From: Ruminococcus sp. UBA3280
GTDB lineage: Bacteria; Bacillota; Clostridia; Oscillospirales; Ruminococcaceae
Assembly: GCA_002362175.1 (NCBI GenBank)
Contig: DETU01000079.1
Coordinates: 1-25,258, forward strand
DNA length: 25,258 nt
Direction of reading: 5' to 3'
The translations under genes and the position numbers were made by a program. The notes under the pieces were generated by a model. It was not told the origin of the DNA. It saw only the letters and a list, made by a program, of their open reading frames with translations, and made no database searches. This document shows positions 7,352 through 13,976 of this stretch, one piece after another. Within the stretch, counting starts at the first letter, position 1. Each line of letters opens with the position of its first letter.

Positions 7352-9622
7352 TTACTTTATTATCGCTTCTGACCAGTATACCTGATTGTATATATCAGTA
7401 AAACGATACATTAATTTTACTTCTCCGTCGCCTACATCAACATTGCTTATAGTCATGTTGTCGGTAACGGTAACAGGTTCGCTTAAATAATAACTGTCCT
7501 GATATTCGCCGTCATATGAATAAAAGTCACATATAAAATCAAGTTTGTCGCCTGTATTCAGTTCAGTCAGGCTTTTCGGCACTGTATCGGTCTCACCGTT
7601 CACATAGTCTGTTGAAGCACCTGCAATGTATCCGTCAGGATTTTCGTTGTCAAAAACTATAATAAGATTAACCCTTTCACCGTTAAGCATAGCGGGAACA
7701 TATCCCGTAATGGTATAGTCATCACCGTTTTCGGTTGTGTCTGTATGATAGTAGGCGACAGGCTGATTATTTATTGCAAGCCAGTTTCTTTCAGTATCGG
7801 GGATAAGACTTCCGTCACTGTCAAAATCGTATATATTGTCAAGACCTAAATCAATGTAACCGCTTCCGTCGTCATAGAACATATTGAGGTCAATTTTATG
7901 AACAAGCTCCCACTGGGATTCAGGCAGTGACATAAAATAAGAGCCATCGTCTTTTTGTTCCCATACGAGATTACTTGTATCAAAGAAATTCTGTGAAATA
8001 TATTCGTTTGCACTTTCCTGAGATACGGAGGTGTCATTCATATAGTCAATGTTTCTTCCCGAAGAACCACCGATGAACGTGTTTATAAGTCCTCCTATAA
8101 TGTCGATATTTGAAGAAGAAACAGTGTTGCTTATCATTCCGAAAAGTGACGAAAGCGGTGAACTGTTACTGTTGTTTGCAACCTGTCCGCTTGTTTCGAT
8201 TTTTGCAAACTGCCTTATACAATTGCTGTATTCCGAATCCATACCGATATTACTGTAAACACTGCACGCCGGGTCTACATATGAAGTTCTCTGATACGGA
8301 AAATATATTGAAACGCCGTATGCATTTGTAATGCTTGATGATGTACGGTTATACTTTACCGCACTTTTTAAAGCACTGCTTAATTCCTTGCCTTCGGGAG
8401 TACCGACGTTTTCGGCAAAGTTTACAAGGTCAATCTGGTCAATTTTTGAACTCTGTGCAAATTCCCTTGTATTATAACGGGCATCTGAAACCTGTTTATA
8501 TTCCTGATTTACAATCTTGTTGCTTACAGACTTTGAAAAACTGCTGAGTTTTTCGGGAACAGTGTTTGAAAATTCAGCAAGGTCAATAATTGAAAGAGTG
8601 GTTTTCTGTCCCTTGCATTTCTGATTACAGCGTGTAACAAAATCGTCAACAATGTTCTTGCCTATATCAACAGTTGACATAGATGTATTTTTACCGAGTT
8701 TATTAAGCCAGTCGGTATAATACCAGCCAATGCCCGGCTCGGTTTCTTCTGAAGCAATAAGATAGTCTGCATATGGGTCAAGCATGAAAGCGGTTTCTGC
8801 GGTAGCCATAAGACAGGCATCAAAACCTATAAAATCAAATGTAACGCCACTGTCTTTAAGTGCCTGACTTATTCCGCCGAGATTCATAGAACCATTTGAT
8901 TTATATTTTTCGTCATAGCCGTAACCACTTACAGAGCCACCGCCGTGGTCCCAAAGAATAAGCTCGTTTCTGTTAGCAGGGAAATTTGTATTGCAGTACT
9001 TTATAAAATCTGAAAGGGTTTTCGGGTTTGTCATTGACTTTGCACCGTCGTCAGAAACAAGGCTGACAAGTTTTCCGTCTTTAATCTGATAAATCTGATT
9101 CACAGAAGAACTTATGCCGTTGGACTGCCATTCCGAACAACCACCCGTATATATTATTATGTCAATATTTTTACCGAGACTTGCAGATTTCATTTCTTCA
9201 ATGTCGGACGATGCCATTTTGTACTTTGATTCAAGGTCAGTACCGCACATATAAACCATGATTGTTATTTTGTCCTTGTTTTTTCCGAGTATCTTTGTGC
9301 GTTTTTCCCGTGAACCCTTTGCAACGGAAGTGTCGGCTTTTGTTTCTGAACTTGCTGAATAACCTGACGTATCGGGTTTATCGGAGTTACCGCCCAAAAG
9401 TCCGCCCGCACCGCCTTTTAAAAGCATAAGTATCAGTACTATTAATAAAGCTCCTCCGCTACCGCCTGCCACCGCACGTTTTGCAACTGAACCCGATGAT
9501 TTCTTTCCTGAATAATCCTGCCCGCCTACACTTCCCGTACTAAGTCCGCTTCCTCTTTTATGAACACCGTTTCCGCCTGATGTTACATTTTTTTCTCTTG
9601 AACGTGGTCTTTTCTGTTCCAT
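7352..9622 (-). CDS. Membrane-anchored clostripain-family cysteine protease (peptidase C11)
   Basis: Clostripains cut after Arg or Lys with a His-Cys dyad. The 756-aa protein starts with a basic, Gly/Ser-rich cytoplasmic tail (1-55), one membrane helix (about 57-70, LLIVLILMLLKGG), a polar linker, then the C11 domain from about residue 118 (ITIMVYMCGTDLES). The dyad is visible: His226 in LILWDHGGGS and Cys270 in FDACLMATAE. The catalytic domain runs to about 475. The remaining 280 residues are an acidic, beta-rich region of unknown role. The catalytic part should face outside, tethered to the membrane. It is the first gene of a four-gene operon with a regulator, a kinase and a broken gene, and it has its own consensus promoter. 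Protease maturation sites cannot be identified from sequence alone. Confidence 0.93.
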   Translation of the reverse strand: MEQKRPRSREKNVTSGGNGVHKRGSGLSTGSVGGQDYSGKKSSGSVAKRAVAGGSGGALLIVLILMLLKGGAGGLLGGNSDKPDTSGYSASSETKADTSVAKGSREKRTKILGKNKDKITIMVYMCGTDLESKYKMASSDIEEMKSASLGKNIDIIIYTGGCSEWQSNGISSSVNQIYQIKDGKLVSLVSDDGAKSMTNPKTLSDFIKYCNTNFPANRNELILWDHGGGSVSGYGYDEKYKSNGSMNLGGISQALKDSGVTFDFIGFDACLMATAETAFMLDPYADYLIASEETEPGIGWYYTDWLNKLGKNTSMSTVDIGKNIVDDFVTRCNQKCKGQKTTLSIIDLAEFSNTVPEKLSSFSKSVSNKIVNQEYKQVSDARYNTREFAQSSKIDQIDLVNFAENVGTPEGKELSSALKSAVKYNRTSSSITNAYGVSIYFPYQRTSYVDPACSVYSNIGMDSEYSNCIRQFAKIETSGQVANNSNSSPLSSLFGMISNTVSSSNIDIIGGLINTFIGGSSGRNIDYMNDTSVSQESANEYISQNFFDTSNLVWEQKDDGSYFMSLPESQWELVHKIDLNMFYDDGSGYIDLGLDNIYDFDSDGSLIPDTERNWLAINNQPVAYYHTDTTENGDDYTITGYVPAMLNGERVNLIIVFDNENPDGYIAGASTDYVNGETDTVPKSLTELNTGDKLDFICDFYSYDGEYQDSYYLSEPVTVTDNMTISNVDVGDGEVKLMYRFTDIYNQVYWSEAIIK

Positions 9623-9648
9623 AAAATCCTCCTGTATTCGTTTTATTT

Positions 9649-9677
9649 ATTTTATCATTTATACATAGATTTGTCAA
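9649..9677 (-). promoter_or_regulatory. Consensus promoter of the clostripain-TCS operon
   Basis: On minus, TTGACA (9672-9677) and TAAAAT (9649-9654) are 17 bp apart. The leader is about 20 nt and ends in AGGAGG. The -35 begins right after the T run of the upstream terminator. Confidence 0.9.
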
Positions 9678-9678
9678 T

Positions 9679-9704
9679 AAAAAAGGACGGATAATAACCG
9701 TCCC
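9679..9704 (-). terminator. Terminator of the DUF2262-like gene
   Basis: On minus, stem GGACGG/CCGTCC (9698-9703 with 9685-9690) with a 7-nt loop is followed by six T (9684-9679). It lies directly before the clostripain -35 element. Confidence 0.85.
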
Positions 9705-9713
9705 TTTATAATT

Positions 9714-10586
9714 TCAGCCTGCAATATCAGCCGATTCAAAACCTGTTTTAATGTTTCCATAAACTATAACAGTATGTCCCCAGAACATATCATCGTCATT
9801 ACAGTATACCGAAAAATCACCGTCACCATCAAAAGATATATCACAAATTTCAATCCTTTTGGCAAATTCTTCTTCTGTAATTTCAACAAAATCATCTTCA
9901 TTGAAATCCTCGTCATTTCCTGATTCTGCGTCATATTTCCAGTCGTTAGCAAGTTCCGTAAGATACTCAGACGCATATTCACGGATTTTTCTGTCCCATT
10001 CCTGACGGTTTTTATAAAACTCTTCAGCATCTGCAAGCAGTTCGTCTACATCATCTCCGTCAGCGGTCAGAGTGATTTTTATATTATCTCCGCACCATTC
10101 AATATCGTTTTCGGTTTCATACAAGTTTACTTCCTTATTAAGAATAAGTTTTCCGAGTACTTCCGAATTGATTGAGACTTCTTTTCTGTACTCTGTGAGC
10201 AGGTTTTCAAGAAATTCATTTTTTTCATTTTCGGAAATTATTTCAGTAACATAAAGACCGCTCATACGGTATTCATTGTTAATCCAGGGTTCGCCACCGT
10301 CAAGAAGTTTAGGGAGTCTGCCTTTTATCCTGTAAATAATGCCACCTTTTTTGAAGTTCCCGTCTGCTTTGTAGTCCTCTACAGACCAGCTCAGACTGCC
10401 CTTTATATTGCTTGTACGACCGCTTTCAACTTCAACATATCCAAGAATAGCAATTGACTTATTCCAGTAACCGTCACATTTTGAACCGTAAGTTCCGCCG
10501 ACAGTCATTACCAAAAATTCCTTTTCCTCCGCCTGATAATATTTGTTAACACTCTCCGGAACGTTTTCCATACCTATTCTACCCAT
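9714..10586 (-). CDS. Acidic protein of unknown function with a DUF2262-like C-terminal domain
   Basis: The 290-aa protein has no signal peptide or membrane helix, so it is probably cytosolic. Residues 1-130 form a module with no family I can name (FLVMTVGGTYGSKCDGYW, GYVEVESGRTSNIKGSLSW). Residues about 150-285 resemble DUF2262: KITLTADGDDVDELL, a helix with EWDRKIREYASEYL, the acidic FNEDDFVEITEEEF segment, and the closing DDDMFWGHTVIV. The match is from memory of that family and is moderate. The function is unknown. AGGAGG lies 8 nt before the ATG at 10586; Met6 is a possible alternative. The gene is monocistronic, diverges from the ABC-F gene, and its promoter and leader nearly copy those of the clostripain gene. 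Confidence 0.75.
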   Translation of the reverse strand: MGRIGMENVPESVNKYYQAEEKEFLVMTVGGTYGSKCDGYWNKSIAILGYVEVESGRTSNIKGSLSWSVEDYKADGNFKKGGIIYRIKGRLPKLLDGGEPWINNEYRMSGLYVTEIISENEKNEFLENLLTEYRKEVSINSEVLGKLILNKEVNLYETENDIEWCGDNIKITLTADGDDVDELLADAEEFYKNRQEWDRKIREYASEYLTELANDWKYDAESGNDEDFNEDDFVEITEEEFAKRIEICDISFDGDGDFSVYCNDDDMFWGHTVIVYGNIKTGFESADIAG

Positions 10587-10613
10587 GATTTTCCTCCTGT
10601 ATTCGTTTTGTTT

Positions 10614-10642
10614 ATTTTAACATTTATATATAAAATTGTCAA
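10614..10642 (-). promoter_or_regulatory. Promoter of the DUF2262-like gene, near copy of the clostripain promoter
   Basis: On minus, TTGACA (10637-10642) and TAAAAT (10614-10619) are 17 bp apart. From the -35 through the AGGAGGA site, 46 of 51 bases match the clostripain promoter and leader. Confidence 0.9.
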
Positions 10643-10676
10643 CATTTATCAAAAGAAAACATTCTGAAAACTTTTA

Positions 10677-10705
10677 TTGACATTATAAAACCGATATGTT
10701 ATAAT
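10677..10705 (+). promoter_or_regulatory. Perfect-consensus promoter of the ABC-F gene
   Basis: TTGACA (10677-10682) and TATAAT (10700-10705) are both exact and 17 bp apart. The leader is only about 25 nt to the ATG at 10737, leaving no room for the peptide-based attenuators that often control ABC-F resistance genes. Confidence 0.92.
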
Positions 10706-10736
10706 AAACGAAAACTTTAAAAAGGAGGTTGTGCAT

Positions 10737-12203
10737 ATGTCCATGATTAAAATTGATAACCTTACATTTTCATATGAAACAAGCTATGATAATATTTTTG
10801 ATAACGTCAGTCTGCTGATTGATACAGACTGGAAATCAGGTCTTGTAGGAAGAAACGGCAGGGGAAAAACTACTCTCCTTAAACTTTTGATGGGGAAATA
10901 CGAATATAGCGGAAAAATAACGAGTTCAGTAAAATTTGATTATTTTCCGTATGTAGTAGATGACGGAAACAGACTGACAGAAGATATTTTACATGAAATA
11001 TGCCCGCTTGCTGAGGACTGGGAGTTAATGCGTGAATTTTCATATCTTGATGTTGACGTTAATGTTTTATGGAGAGCATTTAATACCCTTTCAAACGGAG
11101 AACAGACTAAAGTTTTATTGTCAGCGTTGTTTTTGAATGAGGGGCATTTTCTGCTGATAGATGAACCTACTAACCATCTTGACGCAAAAGCAAGGGAAAT
11201 AGTTTCCGCTTATCTGAAAAAGAAAAAAAATTTTATACTGGTATCACATGACAGAAAGTTTCTTGATAACTGTGTTGACCATATTATTTCTATAAACAGA
11301 AATGACATAGATATACAGGCAGGAAATTTTTCATCATGGTACGAAAATTTTGAACGTCAGCGTAAATCTGAACTTTTACAAAACGAACAGTTAAAAAAGG
11401 AAATTGCACGCCTGAATCAGTCGGCAAGGCGTACTTCTGAATGGTCGGAAAAGGTTGAAGCTTCTAAATATGGTTCAGACGTACCCGACAGGGGATTCGT
11501 CGGTCATAAATCCGCCAAGATGATGAAACGTTCTAAAGTAATTGAAACAAGACAGGAACAGGCTGTTAAACAAAAATCGGGCTTACTTAAAAACGTTGAA
11601 AATGTCGGGAATCTTAAAATTTCTCCTCTTAAATATCATTCAGACACACTTGTTGCTTTTTCGGACGTTTCTGTGTATTATGAAAACAGACAGATATGTG
11701 AAAATATTTCTTTTGATATACGATGCGGAGACAGAATTGCTTTAAACGGAAAAAACGGCTGTGGCAAAAGCAGTCTGCTGAAAATTATGAACGGTGAAAA
11801 TATAAGGTATTCGGGTGATGTACATATTGGGTCAGGGCTTATTATTTCATATGTACCGCAGAATACATCACATTTACACGGTTTATTGTCCGACTATGCG
11901 GAGTCTAAAAATATAGATGAAAGCCTTTTCAAAACAATTCTTCGTAAAATGGACTTTGAAAGAGTACAGTTTGAAAAGGATATTTCTGAGTTTTCAGAAG
12001 GTCAGAAAAAGAAAGTGCTTATTGCGGGAAGTCTCTGTGAACAGGCACATTTATATGTATGGGACGAACCTTTGAATTTTATTGATATTTATTCACGTAT
12101 TCAGATTGAAAAACTTATTGCTGACTTTTCACCTACTATTGTCTTTGTTGAACATGACAGCTTTTTCCGTGAAAAAATAGCTACAAAGGTAATTCAGATA
12201 TAA
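10737..12203 (+). CDS. ABC-F ATPase, ribosome-protection type (Lsa/VmlR-like)
   Basis: This is a soluble twin-ATPase protein with no membrane part. ABC-F proteins bind the ribosomal E site; the antibiotic-resistance branch displaces drugs such as lincosamides, streptogramin A and pleuromutilins. In 488 aa: domain 1 Walker A GRNGRGKT (38-45), signature LSNGEQTK (about 118), Walker B LLIDEPTNHLD; a basic helical linker (about 205-300) including DRGFVGHKSAKMMKRSK; domain 2 Walker A GKNGCGKS (about 338), degenerate signature FSEGQKKK, and WDEPLNFID (about 443). The DEPLNFID variant, the linker motif and the length match the Lsa/Vga/VmlR resistance group better than EttA- or Uup-type housekeeping members. 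The start at ATG 10737 is set by AAAGGAGG 8 nt upstream; the GTG at 10731 is too close. Actual resistance is inference. Confidence 0.88.
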   Translation: MSMIKIDNLTFSYETSYDNIFDNVSLLIDTDWKSGLVGRNGRGKTTLLKLLMGKYEYSGKITSSVKFDYFPYVVDDGNRLTEDILHEICPLAEDWELMREFSYLDVDVNVLWRAFNTLSNGEQTKVLLSALFLNEGHFLLIDEPTNHLDAKAREIVSAYLKKKKNFILVSHDRKFLDNCVDHIISINRNDIDIQAGNFSSWYENFERQRKSELLQNEQLKKEIARLNQSARRTSEWSEKVEASKYGSDVPDRGFVGHKSAKMMKRSKVIETRQEQAVKQKSGLLKNVENVGNLKISPLKYHSDTLVAFSDVSVYYENRQICENISFDIRCGDRIALNGKNGCGKSSLLKIMNGENIRYSGDVHIGSGLIISYVPQNTSHLHGLLSDYAESKNIDESLFKTILRKMDFERVQFEKDISEFSEGQKKKVLIAGSLCEQAHLYVWDEPLNFIDIYSRIQIEKLIADFSPTIVFVEHDSFFREKIATKVIQI

Positions 12204-12206
12204 TAA

Positions 12207-12234
12207 AAGGACGGAAATTATCCGTCCTTGTTTT
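12207..12234. terminator. Bidirectional terminator between the ABC-F gene and the symporter gene
   Basis: An 8-bp stem AAGGACGG/CCGTCCTT (12207-12214 with 12222-12229) has a 7-nt loop, T-rich plus-strand sequence after it, and TTTTATTATA on the minus side. It ends the plus-strand ABC-F gene and the minus-strand symporter gene. Confidence 0.88.
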
Positions 12235-13796
12235 TATTTTATTACGCTGAAAGCATTGTCAACAACTTTTTCGTCGGGTGCTTTTGTGAAACTGCTCACA
12301 ACAGGCACGACAATAAGTGAAATAATCATTGCAAATGCACCTGCGTTGATAGGTGAAAGAAGATTGATTTTCAGTCCCATATCAATTACAGACTGCTTTA
12401 ATCCGTCAAATGCTGATATATTCATGCCGAATAAAAGCATATGTAAAACGCTTATTCCTATGCCTGTACAGAAGCTTGTCCAGCAGGCAGCCTTTGAAGC
12501 TTTTTTCATGAAAAGACCATAGAGGAAAGGTCCGAGAAATGCACCCGACAATGCACCCCATGAGTAAGACATAAGAGTTGAAATGGACGCATTTTTATTA
12601 CAGGCAATAATTACGGAAATAAGCAGGAACACAGCAATAAACACACGTATTACAGTTATCTGCTTTTTCTCTGAAAAATTTTTGATATGAGGTTTTATAA
12701 GGTCATTTGTGAGTGTTGAACTTGACGTTAAAACAAGTGATGAAAGAGTTGAAAGAGATGCGGAAAGTACAAGTACAACAACAAGTCCTATCAGAACGCT
12801 CGGAAGTGCTTTCTGTAGCAGAGCGGGAACCATTGTGTCATAGACGGGTTTGCCGTTTACTGTTTCAATAAAGTCCTTTCCTTTTTCATTCGGGTCAAGA
12901 GTACAGTAAAGTCTTACAAATCCGCCCATAAAGTAAGAACCGCCTGCAACGACAAGTGCAAAGAGTGTGGAAACAACAGCACCTTTTTTAATAGCCTGTT
13001 CGTCCTTTATAGCGTAGAATTTCTGAATCATCTGCGGAAGTCCCCAAGTACCGAGAGAAGTGAGAATTACAACGCCAAGAAGATTAAGAGGGTCAGGACC
13101 TATGAGAGAGCCGAGTTTTTCGGTTTCAGTAATTTCGGAAAGCTGTTCAACTGCACTTGAAAATCCACCCTTTGTCTTTACTGTAAGGGCGACAACTGTT
13201 GAAATACCAATCAGCATAATAATTCCCTGAAAGAAGTCATTGAGGGCGGTAGCCTTGTAACCTCCGAGTATTACATAAACAGCAGAAAGAAGTGCCATTG
13301 CGATAATGATGATGGTTGAACCGTTTTCACCGAAATCAAAGACCATTCCGAAAAGACGGGAAAGACCGTTGTAGACTGATGCCGTATAGGGAATAAGGAA
13401 AACAAATACAATTACAGCGGACGCTGTTTTCAGGGACTTTGAATCAAAACGGTATTCAAAAAATTCAGGCATTGTTTTTGCCTTCAGGTGATTTGACATC
13501 AGACGAGTGCGTTTTCCTATCAGGAAAAAGGGGATAAGACTGCCTATAATGGCGTTTCCTATGCCTACCCATGCGGCAGATATACCGTACATCCAGCCGA
13601 ATTGTCCGGCATAGCCGATAAATACAACTGCTGAAAAGTAAGTAGTGCCGTAAGAAAAGGCGGTGAGCCAGCCTCCGACACTTCGACCGCCAAGCATAAA
13701 GTCATCTGCGGACTTTGTCAGCCGTGAAGTGTAGAAGCCTATTCCTACCATAATGAGAACATATACGGCAAGAATAACTAAGGTTGCGGTTTTCAT
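12234..13796 (-). CDS. Sodium:solute symporter (SSS family)
   Basis: This is an integral-membrane carrier that uses the sodium gradient to import a small organic solute. The 520-aa protein has about 13 hydrophobic helices and the LeuT-type layout of the family. Visible family marks: N-terminal YTSRLTKSADDFMLGGRSVGGW, the GGYKATALNDFFQG segment after the fifth helix, and the Ser/Thr-rich helix LSASLSTLSSLVLTSSSTLTNDL (about 345-367) that contributes the Na2 site. Overall it is closest to the PutP/pantothenate-type group, but the substrate (proline, another amino acid, a sugar or a vitamin) cannot be told. GGAGAA lies about 8 nt before the ATG. The gene is monocistronic, divergent from fhs, with an inverted repeat in its leader. 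Confidence 0.88.
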   Translation of the reverse strand: MKTATLVILAVYVLIMVGIGFYTSRLTKSADDFMLGGRSVGGWLTAFSYGTTYFSAVVFIGYAGQFGWMYGISAAWVGIGNAIIGSLIPFFLIGKRTRLMSNHLKAKTMPEFFEYRFDSKSLKTASAVIVFVFLIPYTASVYNGLSRLFGMVFDFGENGSTIIIIAMALLSAVYVILGGYKATALNDFFQGIIMLIGISTVVALTVKTKGGFSSAVEQLSEITETEKLGSLIGPDPLNLLGVVILTSLGTWGLPQMIQKFYAIKDEQAIKKGAVVSTLFALVVAGGSYFMGGFVRLYCTLDPNEKGKDFIETVNGKPVYDTMVPALLQKALPSVLIGLVVVLVLSASLSTLSSLVLTSSSTLTNDLIKPHIKNFSEKKQITVIRVFIAVFLLISVIIACNKNASISTLMSYSWGALSGAFLGPFLYGLFMKKASKAACWTSFCTGIGISVLHMLLFGMNISAFDGLKQSVIDMGLKINLLSPINAGAFAMIISLIVVPVVSSFTKAPDEKVVDNAFSVIK

Positions 13797-13826
13797 TTTA
13801 AACTTCTCCGTTCTTTAAAATTCACC

Positions 13827-13852
13827 CCTTTAAAGTTTTAACGTTTTAAAGG
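13827..13852. repeat. Inverted repeat in the symporter leader, candidate operator
   Basis: Perfect 8-bp arms CCTTTAAA (13827-13834) and TTTAAAGG (13845-13852) flank a 10-bp centre holding AACGTT. The repeat sits just downstream of the expected symporter transcription start (about 13857, minus). A repressor site or a weak RNA hairpin are both possible. Confidence 0.55.
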
Positions 13853-13863
13853 AATGTATTCTT

Positions 13864-13892
13864 ATTATAATATATACCTTATCTTTTGTCAA
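13864..13892 (-). promoter_or_regulatory. Consensus promoter of the symporter gene
   Basis: On minus, TTGACA (13887-13892) and TATAAT (13864-13869), both exact, are 17 bp apart. The leader is about 60 nt. It lies back to back with the fhs promoter, the two -35 elements being 15 bp apart. Confidence 0.92.
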
Positions 13893-13907
13893 TCCCGAAA
13901 TTAGCAC

Positions 13908-13936
13908 TTGCATTTATTTATAATATGTGGTAAAAT
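13908..13936 (+). promoter_or_regulatory. Promoter of the fhs operon
   Basis: TTGCAT (13908-13913) and TAAAAT (13931-13936) are 17 bp apart. Its position rules out any fhs start before about 13943, including the upstream in-frame TTG at 13908. Confidence 0.8.
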
Positions 13937-13976
13937 ATTACTGTGGCATAAAAATATTATGAATCGGAGGAATCTC

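Noticed and set aside
10731..10736. GTG start at 10731 for the ABC-F gene
   Set aside because: It is only 2 nt after the AAAGGAGG site; the ATG at 10737 has the proper spacing.
13908..13976. N-terminal extension of fhs from a TTG at 13908
   Set aside because: The span contains the promoter itself, and homologues begin at the ATG at 13977, which has a CGGAGG site.
13937..13976. Folate or ZTP riboswitch before fhs
   Set aside because: The leader is only about 35 nt and shows no structured aptamer.
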